Positions 34,710 through 42,534 of a DNA stretch of 64,000 nucleotides are shown here, in pieces. The DNA comes from Phycisphaeraceae bacterium (GTDB lineage: Bacteria > Planctomycetota > Phycisphaerae > Phycisphaerales > UBA1924): assembly GCA_019636555.1 (NCBI GenBank), contig JAHBXH010000001.1:2638928-2702927 (forward strand). Reading direction: 5' to 3'. A model generated the notes under the pieces. It had not been told where the DNA came from, ran no database searches, and saw nothing but the letters and a program-made list of their open reading frames with translations. How positions within the stretch are numbered: the first letter of the stretch is position 1; each line of letters starts with the position of its first letter. Made by a program: the position numbers and the translations under genes.

Positions 34710-34980
34710 GGCGTTCAACTCAAAGGGTTGAAAGACAGGAGAGAACGCGGAGTTGCGGAGTTTGCGGAGTTGCGCGGAGGGGAAGAAAAGAGAATAGATA
34801 GAAGAGACTGAGAGGAGACGAAAGGCAGTCAACTCAAAGGGCTCGAAGAGCTCAAAGTGTTGAAAGGCAGGAGAGAACGCGGAGTAGCGGAGTCTGCGGA
34901 GTTGCGCGGAGCGGGGAAAGAGACGAGAGAAGAGAGACGAAGCGAAAGAAACGAAGAGGACTAAGGACGAGGAGAGGCGG
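34710..34980. repeat. GA-rich composite dispersed repeat, copies 2 and 3 (tandem)
   Basis: Two direct copies (34711-34825 and 34826-34980): TCAACTCAAAGGG, then GAGAGAACGCGGAG with three to four GCGGAGTTN units, then GAAGAGA-rich sequence. No gene is visible in this gap. Confidence 0.8.
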
Positions 34981-34985
34981 CACGC

Positions 34986-35771
34986 TCAGCGGGTGATGGC
35001 AATCGGTCGGCCTGGCTGAAGCGACAGGCGGATTCCTTCCCAGACGAGAGCGGTGCCGGCGACGACGAGGACGATTGCGAGCAGACGGCGGATTGTCTGG
35101 CCACCGAAGCGACGAGCGCCGAGGTAGGAACCGGCCAAGCCGCCCGCGGCGGCGGCGATGCACCACACCCAGATCTCGGAAGGTGGGTGCATGCCGCTCT
35201 TGATTGCGCCGGAGAGTCCGGCGATCGAGTTGACGAGGATAAAGAGCACGCTTGCCGCGGCGGTTTCCTTGGCGGTCGCCCAGCGGCAGAGCAGGAGGAG
35301 AGGGCTGAGGAAGATGCCGCCACCGGTGCCGGTCAAACCGGAGGCGAGACCGAGCGCGCCGCCCGCGCCGAGCGCGATGGGAATCGGGGGCGGGTGTGCC
35401 GCGGGTTCGTCGCGCTTGAGCGACCCGATCCACAACCGCCACGAACTGAAGAGGAGGATCGCACCGATAAGCGGCTTGTAAATCTCTGGGGGCAGATTCA
35501 CTGTGCCCCCGATGTATGCGAAGGGGACGGACATGAGCGCGAAGGGCCAGAACGATCGCCAGCGGAAGTGGCCCGCGCTTATGAACTGAACAGTGCCGAT
35601 CACGGCAACCACGATGTTCAGGGTCAAGGATGTCGGCTTCATCACTGCCGCCGACATCCCCCACAATCCCATCACGGTTAGATAGCCGGACGCGCCGGCG
35701 TGACCGACGGATGAATACAGAAAACCGACGAGAAGAAAGAGCGCACCGAGAATCCAGATGTCCGCGGTCAA
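34986..35771 (-). CDS. TauE/SafE family membrane permease
   Basis: 261 aa with about eight hydrophobic helices and the two-fold pattern of TauE/SafE (DUF81) proteins: SVGHAGASGYLTVM in the first half and LASGLTGTGGGIFLSPLLLL in the second. The family moves sulfite, sulfoacetate or other small anions. The start ATG 35771 overlaps the moaE stop by 4 bp, so it is the third gene of moaD-moaE-permease. Substrate cannot be assigned; a role tied to molybdenum cofactor or sulfur supply is inference from the coupling. Confidence 0.85.
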   Translation of the reverse strand: MTADIWILGALFLLVGFLYSSVGHAGASGYLTVMGLWGMSAAVMKPTSLTLNIVVAVIGTVQFISAGHFRWRSFWPFALMSVPFAYIGGTVNLPPEIYKPLIGAILLFSSWRLWIGSLKRDEPAAHPPPIPIALGAGGALGLASGLTGTGGGIFLSPLLLLCRWATAKETAAASVLFILVNSIAGLSGAIKSGMHPPSEIWVWCIAAAAGGLAGSYLGARRFGGQTIRRLLAIVLVVAGTALVWEGIRLSLQPGRPIAITR

Positions 35772-36211
35772 CGCTTGGCCTTTCGCTTGCTCTTCTTTTT
35801 CTTCGAGGGTGCAGGCGTTCTCGATCGGGCTTCGGCGAAGACGGGTTTCTTCCAGATTGGCACGTCGCGTTTCATGCGGTCGATGAATTCGCCGGTCGCT
35901 TCGAGCGCCTCGGCGCGGTGCGCGCTCTCCACGACAAGCCGGAATGAGACTTTGCCGACGCCCACTTTGCCCTTGCTGTGCCAGACCGAAACATCGAGCA
36001 CGCCGAACTCTTTCTGCATGGCCTCGGCGAGGAGCTGAAGCTGCTTGCTCGCCATGGGTTCGTAGACCTGATAGTCGAGTGAGCGGATTTTTTTTCCCGC
36101 TTCTTCGGCACGCACGACTCCTTCGAAAACGACGAACGCGCCGGTTCCTTTTCCGACCGCCAGGCGGGCCGGCTTGAGCGCGCCCCTCACGATTTCAACG
36201 TAGACGCTCAT
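35768..36211 (-). CDS. moaE: Molybdopterin synthase catalytic subunit MoaE
   Basis: 147 aa. MoaE signature: GAFVVFEGVVRAEEAGKKI, LDYQVYEPMA (Y-E-A-Y-like), VWHSKGKVGVG (H-R-x-G-x-v-x-x-G), RDVPIWKKP (V-P-I-W-K-K/E, active Lys). The C-terminus has an extra Lys/Arg-rich tail (KKKKSKRKAKR) that is not part of the usual fold. Transfers sulfur from MoaD thiocarboxylate to cPMP. Overlaps moaD (ATGA). Confidence 0.95.
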   Translation of the reverse strand: MSVYVEIVRGALKPARLAVGKGTGAFVVFEGVVRAEEAGKKIRSLDYQVYEPMASKQLQLLAEAMQKEFGVLDVSVWHSKGKVGVGKVSFRLVVESAHRAEALEATGEFIDRMKRDVPIWKKPVFAEARSRTPAPSKKKKSKRKAKR

Positions 36212-36441
36212 CCCCCGCTCACCATCCCGATCAGCGCCAGCTCGTCCTTCGAGCCGACGACTTCGTTTCCGGAGGCGAACGCGTGATTGACCGCGAGCCT
36301 CGCCCCCTTTAATTCGGGCCACTTGTCTTCCAGCACCCGCAGGATTTCTCGAGCGCGTGCCGGGCTGTTCACTTCGACCTCCACGCTCTCTCTCCCCAGC
36401 TTCGCCTGTTCGCTGCCGAATAGAAAGACTCGAACCTTCAT
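36208..36441 (-). CDS. moaD: Molybdopterin synthase sulfur carrier MoaD
   Basis: 77 aa ubiquitin-like protein: MKVRVFLFGSEQAKLG at the start and LALIGMVSGG at the end. The C-terminal Gly-Gly is the thiocarboxylate site. The length and overlap with moaE support the call. The start ATG 36441 follows TACACT by 6 nt and has no Shine-Dalgarno sequence. First gene of moaD-moaE-permease. No MoeB-type activating enzyme is seen nearby. Confidence 0.93.
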   Translation of the reverse strand: MKVRVFLFGSEQAKLGRESVEVEVNSPARAREILRVLEDKWPELKGARLAVNHAFASGNEVVGSKDELALIGMVSGG

Positions 36442-36447
36442 GGCTTC

Positions 36448-36453
36448 AGTGTA
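36448..36453 (-). promoter_or_regulatory. -10 box of a possibly leaderless moaD promoter
   Basis: TACACT on minus, 6 nt (GAAGCC) before ATG 36441. Confidence 0.5.
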
Positions 36454-36478
36454 ATGTCCCGTCTCCTGATTCGCGAAA

Positions 36479-37702
36479 ATGCTCTGCATGTCTACCAAAG
36501 AGACTCCATTTCGTTTCAACTCTCCGGCGGCGGCACTCGGGGAATTGCTGCGCAGGCTCCCCCGGGTTTCGCAGGAGCGTGTGGCGCTCGGCCGAACGGC
36601 GGGCCGGTTTCTGGCGGAGGCCGTACACGCGGATCGGCCGTCGCCCGCGCTCGATGTGAGCGTGATGGATGGATACGCGGCACGTCTTGAAGATCTTGCC
36701 CGTGGCACACTTCCCGTTCGGGGCGATGCGCTGATCGGAAAGCCGCCGATTGTGCTCGAGGCCGGCTCGGCGGCGCGGATTGTGACGGGAGCGCCTGTGC
36801 CGCGGGGCGCGGACTGTGTGATCCGCGTTGAGGACACGACGAGCGCAGAAGATCGGATCTCATTTGATCCGTCGATCGGGGCATCGCTTCCTACGAACCG
36901 ATTCATTCGGCGCCAGGGCGAGAACGCCACTGCCGGGGCGGAAATCCTGACTGCGGGCACGTGCATCACTCCCACGGTTGCATCGGCGCTCGCTTCGTTC
37001 GGGATCGCGACGCCCCTGGTCTATCGCCGGCTGCGCATCGGCATTCTGAGCACCGGCGATGAAGTCTTGCCTGCGGAGGCGATGCCTCAGCCGTGGCAAC
37101 TGCGCGATGGGAATGGCGCGGCACTCGAGGGGCTTTTTTCGTCCCTCGGGTTTGTCGAATCGGTGGAAGTGCGGCACGCGCCGGACGATCAGGCGCGGAT
37201 ATTGGCGAGCGCTTCGGAACTTTTGTCACGATCGGACGCGTTGTTTTTATCCGGCGGAGTTTCGATGGGGCATCGCGATCTTGTTCCGGCGGCGCTGGCC
37301 CAACTGGGCGCAACGACGGTGTTTCACAAGGTGCCGCAGCGTCCGGGGAAGCCGATCCTGGCGGCGACGGGTCCGCGCGATCAGTTGATCTTGGGCCTGC
37401 CGGGAAATCCGGTATCGGTGCTCGTCACGGCGCACCGGTTTGCGGTGCCGGCGCTTGAACACATCGGAGGGAGCGCGACGCTCCGGCCGGTGCCTTCGAT
37501 CGCGATCGAAAGCCCGGACGAACAGACGATCCCGCTTTGGTGGCATCGCATCGTGCGGGTCAATGAGGCGGGACGCGGCGAGTTTGTCGAGAACAAGGGG
37601 AGCGGCGACTTGATCGCGTCGGCCCGATCGGACGGGTTCGTCGAGATTCCGCCGGGAACCTGCGGGGCCGGGTCGTGGCCGTTCTATTTGTGGCGGTGTT
37701 GA
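36479..37702 (+). CDS. moeA: Molybdopterin molybdenumtransferase MoeA
   Basis: 407 aa. MDGYA near residue 63-67, GAPVPRGAD, GILSTGDEV, LFLSGGVSMG and LGLPGNPVSVLV are the conserved MoeA motifs. Inserts molybdate into adenylated molybdopterin made by MogA. ATG 36479 and ATG 36488 are both possible; no Shine-Dalgarno sequence helps. Divergent from moaD with 37 bp between starts. The C-terminal domain IV is present but short. Confidence 0.95.
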   Translation: MLCMSTKETPFRFNSPAAALGELLRRLPRVSQERVALGRTAGRFLAEAVHADRPSPALDVSVMDGYAARLEDLARGTLPVRGDALIGKPPIVLEAGSAARIVTGAPVPRGADCVIRVEDTTSAEDRISFDPSIGASLPTNRFIRRQGENATAGAEILTAGTCITPTVASALASFGIATPLVYRRLRIGILSTGDEVLPAEAMPQPWQLRDGNGAALEGLFSSLGFVESVEVRHAPDDQARILASASELLSRSDALFLSGGVSMGHRDLVPAALAQLGATTVFHKVPQRPGKPILAATGPRDQLILGLPGNPVSVLVTAHRFAVPALEHIGGSATLRPVPSIAIESPDEQTIPLWWHRIVRVNEAGRGEFVENKGSGDLIASARSDGFVEIPPGTCGAGSWPFYLWRC

Positions 37703-37730
37703 GGGCGTGCGCCAGGCGCGGACCGCCTCG

Positions 37731-37736
37731 TACGAT
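37731..37736 (+). promoter_or_regulatory. -10 box of a possibly leaderless moaC promoter
   Basis: TACGAT, 5 nt (TGGGC) before GTG 37742. Confidence 0.5.
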
Positions 37737-37741
37737 TGGGC

Positions 37742-38224
37742 GTGACAAGCAGCGGCGGAAAACTCTCGCACATCGATGACAACCGCGCGAAGATGGTCGA
37801 TGTCTCGGCGAAGCCGGTGAGCGAGCGCACCGCGGTCGCGGAGGCGTTTGTTCGCGTCTCGCGCGAACTCGCGTCGGCGATTTCGGAAAACCGCATCGCC
37901 AAGGGAAACATTTTCGAGACGGCGCGGCTCGCGGGCATTCAGGCGGCGAAGCGCACCGATGAGTTGATCCCGCTGTGCCACTCGCTGGGGCTGGACTCGG
38001 TCGATGTCCAGATTTTTCTGGAAGACGAAACGGTGCGGATCGTGGCGACGGCGCGAGCGACTTCACGCACGGGCGTCGAGATGGAGTCGCTAGCGGCGGC
38101 GAGCGTCGCGGCGCTCACGATCTATGACATGGGGAAGGCGATTGATCGCTCGATGAGGATTGACGGGATTCGGCTGCTGAAGAAGACCGGCGGCACGCGG
38201 GGCGATTACACGGCGCCGGGATGA
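37742..38224 (+). CDS. moaC: Cyclic pyranopterin monophosphate synthase MoaC
   Basis: 160 aa. Key segments: [50 protein letters not shown] (L-C-H-P/S-L), [27 protein letters not shown]. Works after MoaA to give cPMP. GTG 37742 is preferred to TTG 37736 because the latter lies inside the -10 box. Length is normal. Confidence 0.95.
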   Translation: MTSSGGKLSHIDDNRAKMVDVSAKPVSERTAVAEAFVRVSRELASAISENRIAKGNIFETARLAGIQAAKRTDELIPLCHSLGLDSVDVQIFLEDETVRIVATARATSRTGVEMESLAAASVAALTIYDMGKAIDRSMRIDGIRLLKKTGGTRGDYTAPG

Positions 38225-38231
38225 TGCCGAC

Positions 38232-38417
38232 TCAAGCTGCCGCGGCCCGGCGCTTGTGCTGCTTGGCCCGACCCAGACCCAAAGCCCGCTTATCAAGAAC
38301 GCTTTCGATGTCGGAGCGCTGGCGCTGACCCGAGAGAATGGCGAGGAGGAGGAGGCTCTCACCGGAGGCGGAGGAGAGGATCGAACGGGCGGAGTTGGTG
38401 TCGGTGCGAGTCTTCAT
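38232..38417 (-). CDS. Possible small protein of unknown function
   Basis: 61 codons from ATG 38417. Ser/Leu/Arg-rich, with SGESLLLLAILSGQRQRSD in the middle and a KQHKRRAAAA basic tail. It lies in the 268-bp gap between moaC and mogA on the opposite strand. No Shine-Dalgarno sequence and no recognised motif. Could be chance in GC-rich DNA; retained because the composition is protein-like and no other gene explains the gap. Confidence 0.3.
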   Translation of the reverse strand: MKTRTDTNSARSILSSASGESLLLLAILSGQRQRSDIESVLDKRALGLGRAKQHKRRAAAA

Positions 38418-38480
38418 GAAAGGACTTGCCGCGGGAAGGCGGGTTCTTGCAGCGGATTCTCAAGATTTGTCCCTTTGCTG

Positions 38481-38486
38481 TATCCT
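38481..38486 (+). promoter_or_regulatory. -10 box of a possibly leaderless mogA promoter
   Basis: TATCCT, 6 nt (GCCCTT) before ATG 38493. Confidence 0.5.
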
Positions 38487-38492
38487 GCCCTT

Positions 38493-38984
38493 ATGCCGAT
38501 CCGAGCCGCTGTTTTGACCATTTCCGACCGGTGTTCAAGGGCCGAGCGAGAGGATCTGTCGGGGCCGGCGCTGCGGGCGATCCTGACAGGGAAACTTGCG
38601 GCACAGATTGCGGCGTTCGACATCGTTTCGGACGACCCGGACGCCATTGCGAACCAGTTGGTGGCGTGGTCGCACCCTGATCAGAAGATCGATCTGATCC
38701 TGACGACGGGCGGAACGGGGCTCGCGCCACGCGACAATACGCCCGAGGCGGCGAAACGCGTGGTCGAGCGCGAGCACCCGGGTCTGCTCGAATTGGCGCG
38801 GCGGCGGTGTTACGAAAAAACGCCGAAGACCTATCTGTCGCGCGGCATTTCGGGGACGCGGAACCGGACGCTGATCATCACGCTTCCAGGTTCGCCGCGG
38901 GGAGCCGGCGAGATGCTGGAGGCGCTGCTGGATGTGTTGCCGCACGCGATGGAGACGCTGCGGGGGGAAGTGACGGATGGATAA
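38493..38984 (+). CDS. mogA: Molybdopterin adenylyltransferase MogA/MoaB
   Basis: 163 aa. AAVLTISDRCSRAEREDLSG, LILTTGGTGLAPRDNTPEA (T-T-G-G-T-G and the D-x-T-P-E-A motif), SRGISGTRNRTLIITLPGSP: a complete MogA/MoaB fold. Adenylates molybdopterin before MoeA acts. Length is that of MoaB (about 170) more than MogA (195), but either name covers the activity. The open frame from 38256 is not used. Confidence 0.92.
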   Translation: MPIRAAVLTISDRCSRAEREDLSGPALRAILTGKLAAQIAAFDIVSDDPDAIANQLVAWSHPDQKIDLILTTGGTGLAPRDNTPEAAKRVVEREHPGLLELARRRCYEKTPKTYLSRGISGTRNRTLIITLPGSPRGAGEMLEALLDVLPHAMETLRGEVTDG

Positions 38985-38995
38985 ATGGGAGGCGG

Positions 38996-39673
38996 TCAGA
39001 AATCCGCGAAGTGATCCCACTTGCGAACTTTCATCTCACGTGGAACACGCAAGGAAATGAAGCGATGTCCGGGCGTTCCTTTGGGCGCCGACTCGTCGAT
39101 CAGCCCAATATTGCCTGTGAAGAATGCCGCGGTTTTCTGTATGGCGGGCATCCATCGATCATCGAGCACGATGAGAGAGCCGGGGCGCGCGAGCCTGACA
39201 GCGAAGAAGGTGTCCACGAAAGCATTGTCGAACAGGTGGCCTCCGTCCACAAAGATGAAATCGAACCTGGTTCCCGCCTCTGCGAGGCGAGGGAGAACGT
39301 ACTCCGAGTATTGTTTTTCGAACTTCACCCGATCCGACAATCCGGCGCGTCGGATCATTTCAAGTCCGACAGAGTCCCAGTGGCTTTCCTGAAAGGGATC
39401 GAGCGTGAGCGCGTCGAACGATTCCCGGTGACGCAGGATCCCGAGGCTGAGAAAGACGGTCGAGAGGCCGAGCCCCAGACCGACTTCCAGAAAGTTTGCG
39501 GCGCCTTCGTTTGCGATCAGCTCTGTCAACGTATCGCCCGAATCGCGGGTCATGCCTGTCGGAAATACTTCGATCGGCGCGCCGGAGCGACCGAACAGCT
39601 TCTTCGTTTCGTACGCGTCTGCCAGAACACTTTGGCAACGATCGGCGAGCACTCGCTCGATAGTGGTCGTCAT
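38996..39673 (-). CDS. Class I SAM-dependent methyltransferase (Methyltransf_24-like)
   Basis: 225 aa. Motif I FLEVGLGLGLSTVFLSLG, post-I acidic LTLDPFQ, and FDFIFVDGGHLFDNAF with VDG-G-H, the pattern of Methyltransf_24/CmcI-like enzymes. These often act on sugars, lipids or small metabolites. Start ATG 39673 has GGAGG only one base upstream, so spacing is poor. Ends 11 bp from mogA on the opposite strand. Substrate unknown. Confidence 0.8.
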   Translation of the reverse strand: MTTTIERVLADRCQSVLADAYETKKLFGRSGAPIEVFPTGMTRDSGDTLTELIANEGAANFLEVGLGLGLSTVFLSLGILRHRESFDALTLDPFQESHWDSVGLEMIRRAGLSDRVKFEKQYSEYVLPRLAEAGTRFDFIFVDGGHLFDNAFVDTFFAVRLARPGSLIVLDDRWMPAIQKTAAFFTGNIGLIDESAPKGTPGHRFISLRVPREMKVRKWDHFADF

Positions 39674-39806
39674 GCCTCCATGATCGACACTGGCGGAATG
39701 CGTGCTTGAGCGCCGGCGGAGAATGATCGCTCGTCAACCCCGCGGGCTGCCGCGGACAATGAGAAAAGCCGCCGGCGAATTCGCAACGCCTTGCCAAAGG
39801 GAAAAA

Positions 39807-39892
39807 ATGCCGGAGGAGGGAGTCGAACCCACACGCCTTTTGAGGGCGGCGGATTTTGAATCCGCTGCGTATACCAATTTCGCCACTCCGGC
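39807..39892 (-). tRNA. tRNA-Leu (anticodon CAA)
   Basis: 86-nt class II tRNA. Acceptor GCCGGAG with CTCCGGC, anticodon arm GCGGA-TTCAAAA-TCCGC (anticodon CAA), a long variable arm, T arm with GGTTCGACTCC. Discriminator A, no encoded CCA. On minus it is followed by a T6 run. Confidence 0.96.
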
Positions 39893-39907
39893 CGCTAGAA
39901 ACGAAGG

Positions 39908-40912
39908 TTAGGCACCTTGCGAGTGTCTTTTGGCACCCTCTTGTGACGGGGTTTCATCCAGCAGACGCAACTTTACAAAATCTGCTCGCCCAAGCACCTT
40001 GATGGCTTCTTGGTGGTTCTTCGGGGCCAAGTGAGCATACCTCTGGGTGGTCATGATCGACTTGTGGCCGCACAGCTTGGAGACGGTTAGTAGCTCCACA
40101 CCACGCTGTACCAGACGGCTTGCGTAGGTGTGCCGAAGAACGTGGGGAACGAACTCCTCATCCATCTCCAGCCCGAGCTTGGTCCTCATCCGATCCCAGC
40201 GGTGGTCAATGGCTGAGACGGTGAGTTCAGGAGGGAAGAAGGAGAGCCCAGCCGGCCTTTGCTGGAGCATCTGCCAGACCCGTGGAGGGAGAGGAACCAC
40301 TCGGGTAGTTCCGTTCTTGGTCTTCCTCAAGGTCGCCCAGAACTCCCCATTGGATTCCCGAACATCCGGCTTGGTCAGATTGAGGGCCTCGGAGAGACGC
40401 GCTCCGGTGTCAATCAGGAAGACCACCAGATCGTGCATGTCCGTATCCCCGATGTGATTGAACCATCGGCAGACCTGATCCTCTTCCTCTTGGGTGAGCC
40501 AGCGGACTCGATGTTCCGCTTCCTTCTGCTTGCTGATCCGAGGCATCTTGGTAAGCCAGCCGAGATCATCAGCGAGCTTCAGCATCTTGGAAAGAGCGGA
40601 GAGCTTGCGGTTGATGGTCCCACCTGAGTTGCCCTTGGTCTTCAGTTCAGAGATCATCAGGTCAATCACCGCTGAGGTGATGAGACGTACCTCGATGTCT
40701 CCAAGCATCTCCACCACGAGATCGGCATTCAGGACGGCCATTCGCTCGCCCTTGGTGCCCTTCCAGAACTTCTCAACGGCCTTATCCCTTAGGACTCCCA
40801 GCGTGTGCTTCTCTGAGGGGGCCTTGGTATCCACCACCAAGCCCTTCTCAAGCCTGGCCCGGAGTTCGTTTTCAAACGCCTTGGCTTCAAGCTCCGTCGT
40901 GAAGGCGTTCAA
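39908..40912 (-). CDS. Tyrosine recombinase / phage-type integrase, apparently 5'-truncated
   Basis: 334 codons from TTG 40912. Catalytic residues are intact: Arg in TGARLSEAL, His-x-x-Arg in HVLRHTYAS, His in CGHKS, Tyr in TQRYAHL. A SAM-like core-binding domain precedes them. The N-terminus starts in what is normally the middle of the arm-binding region (KAFENELRARLEKG), and the open frame continues upstream into repeat sequence without any start codon, so the true 5' end seems lost. Ends 15 bp from the 5' end of tRNA-Leu, an odd position, since integration is usually at the 3' end. Base composition looks lower in GC than neighbours. Probably a remnant of a mobile element. Confidence 0.82.
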   Translation of the reverse strand: MNAFTTELEAKAFENELRARLEKGLVVDTKAPSEKHTLGVLRDKAVEKFWKGTKGERMAVLNADLVVEMLGDIEVRLITSAVIDLMISELKTKGNSGGTINRKLSALSKMLKLADDLGWLTKMPRISKQKEAEHRVRWLTQEEEDQVCRWFNHIGDTDMHDLVVFLIDTGARLSEALNLTKPDVRESNGEFWATLRKTKNGTTRVVPLPPRVWQMLQQRPAGLSFFPPELTVSAIDHRWDRMRTKLGLEMDEEFVPHVLRHTYASRLVQRGVELLTVSKLCGHKSIMTTQRYAHLAPKNHQEAIKVLGRADFVKLRLLDETPSQEGAKRHSQGA

Positions 40913-41098
40913 GTCAAACGGCGCGAAGGGTTGAAAGGCGGGAGAGAACGCGGAGGGGCGGAGTTTGCGGAGTGGCGCGGAGGGGAGAAGAGAAGAGAGA
41001 AGAGAGACGAAGAGACGAAGAGACGGAGAGACGGAGAGACCGACAGAAAGGCATTCAACTCAAAGAGCTCGAAGGGCTCAAAGAGCAGAAAAGAAATG
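40913..41098. repeat. GA-rich composite dispersed repeat, copy 4
   Basis: Contains both modules: degenerate A (GCGCGAAGGGTTGAAAGGCG), B (GAGAGAACGCGGAG, then GCGGAGTTTGCGGAG), GAAGAGA and GAGACG tandem units, and a second A (41054-41086). It directly abuts the truncated integrase. Confidence 0.8.
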
Positions 41099-41179
41099 CG
41101 TTGCGGGGTAGGCGGGTCGAGATGATTCCGATTGGGGCAGCGCATCGAACGGCTGGGGAGAAGTCGAATCCTTCGGTTC

Positions 41180-41875
41180 TCAGTTTCGGCCCGCGGCGTA
41201 CTTCATCGCGCCGTCGGCCAGAATGTCGACCGCGTCGTAGAGCTTCACCGGGGTGACATCCTGTGTGACGACCAGCGGAACTTCGCTGCAGGCGATGACC
41301 ACGCCGTCGCAGCCGCGTTTGCAAAGGTTGTTGATGATCGAGAAGATCGCGGAGCGGCTTTCGGGGCGGGCGGTGCCGTAGATCAGTTCGCCGAAGATGA
41401 TTTCGTCGAGCAGTTCGACCTCGTTCTCCTCGGGCGCGAGGACGTGGATGCCTTTGAGGCCGAGGCGGGTCTGGTAGGTGGAGGCCATGGTCACGAGCTT
41501 TGTGCCGAGGATGCCCACTTTTTTTCGCCCGTCCACCTCGATCGCCTGCGCGACGAGATCGGTCATGGTGATCCACGGGATCGGAGAACCCGCTTCGGCG
41601 AGGTAGACGCCGTGCTGCACGATGTTGTCGGGCGTCATGCAGACGCGGGCGCCGCATCGGGCGAGCATCTCGGCGGAGCGGCGCAGAAGGCCGCCAACGG
41701 CGTGCCAGTCGTCTCTGCGGATGGCGTCGATGTATTGACCGAGCGGCTCGTTGTGGAGCGTGATGACCGGCTGCTGGTCCGGTGGCAGATGGTGCGACGC
41801 GGCGCGCGACAACTGCCGATAAAAGAGCGCCGCTCCCTCCGGACTCACTCCAACAATGCCCAGGTGCTTCAACAT
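41180..41875 (-). CDS. Aspartate/glutamate racemase family protein
   Basis: 231 aa from ATG 41875. Two catalytic Cys regions, ARVCMTPDNIVQH (with T-P-x-N) and VIACSEVPLVV, as in PLP-independent Asp/Glu/hydantoin racemases; KVGILGTKLVTM is the linking strand. Substrate not known; aspartate racemase is the best guess. TACAGT ends 6 nt before ATG and there is no Shine-Dalgarno sequence. Confidence 0.87.
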   Translation of the reverse strand: MLKHLGIVGVSPEGAALFYRQLSRAASHHLPPDQQPVITLHNEPLGQYIDAIRRDDWHAVGGLLRRSAEMLARCGARVCMTPDNIVQHGVYLAEAGSPIPWITMTDLVAQAIEVDGRKKVGILGTKLVTMASTYQTRLGLKGIHVLAPEENEVELLDEIIFGELIYGTARPESRSAIFSIINNLCKRGCDGVVIACSEVPLVVTQDVTPVKLYDAVDILADGAMKYAAGRN

Positions 41876-41881
41876 TGCAGG

Positions 41882-41887
41882 ACTGTA
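41882..41887 (-). promoter_or_regulatory. -10 box of a possibly leaderless racemase promoter
   Basis: TACAGT on minus, 6 nt (CCTGCA) before ATG 41875. Confidence 0.5.
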
Positions 41888-41922
41888 GAAAGCCCGAAGG
41901 TCGGAGCGGCGAGAGAACCGGG

Positions 41923-42495
41923 ATGAGACGCTCCGGCGCGGATGAGAGCGGAAAGGCGGACGTGACCTCAAGCCCTTTCGAAATCCTCGGATTGCCCCGC
42001 ACCTTCGATCTTGACGAGGGCGCGATCCGTCGCGCGTACCTTGCGAGAGTCGCGGCATTGCACCCCGATCTGGCGGAGGCGGAAGACGCTCAAGCAGAAT
42101 CGGCCGAACTCAACCGGGCGCGCGACGTCCTGGTTGATCCCGAGTCCAGAGCGAACTTGCTGCTGTCGTTGCTTGGGGGACCGCCGAAAGAAGCGGATAA
42201 ATCGCTGCCGCCGGCGTTCCTGATGGAGATCATGGAGACCCGGGAAGCGATCGAGTCGAGCCTGGCGTCGGGAGATGAGGCGGAGCGGAAGCGCTGGAGC
42301 GACTGGGGGCTGAAAGAGCGGTCGAAGTATGTCGGGCAGGTGAAGGGCCAGTTTGCGGGGCTCGGGGCTTCTCCCGATCCGGGTGCACTTCGGGAGTTGC
42401 GCAAGACGCTGAATGCGTGGCGGTATATCGAGCGGCTGATCGAGCAGCTCGATCCGGCGTATGACCCGAATTCGGCGGACTTCAACAGCCCGTGA
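41923..42495 (+). CDS. HscB-like J-domain co-chaperone
   Basis: 190 aa. J domain (SPFEILGLP near residue 16, then VAALHPDLAEAED with the HPD tripeptide) and the C-terminal three-helix HscB domain starting PAFLMEIMETREAIE. HscB helps HscA deliver Fe-S clusters from IscU. The HPD is intact. The N-terminal Cys-rich zinc hairpin of eukaryotic HscB is absent, as in bacteria. ATG 41923 or GTG 41962 can start it. Divergent from the racemase gene with 47 bp between starts. Confidence 0.8.
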   Translation: MRRSGADESGKADVTSSPFEILGLPRTFDLDEGAIRRAYLARVAALHPDLAEAEDAQAESAELNRARDVLVDPESRANLLLSLLGGPPKEADKSLPPAFLMEIMETREAIESSLASGDEAERKRWSDWGLKERSKYVGQVKGQFAGLGASPDPGALRELRKTLNAWRYIERLIEQLDPAYDPNSADFNSP

Positions 42496-42534
42496 TTCGG
42501 CGGCAAAGGCCGCTCCGGGGGGCTTGGAGAGGGC

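Noticed and set aside
34730-34980. CRISPR-like spacing of GCGGAG units
   Set aside because: Units are 8-9 bp with no unique spacers of constant length and no cas genes; better explained as a dispersed GA-rich repeat.
39674-41900. Full genomic island at tRNA-Leu
   Set aside because: Only an integrase remnant and a repeat are present; no attachment-site duplicate or cargo genes were found by eye.
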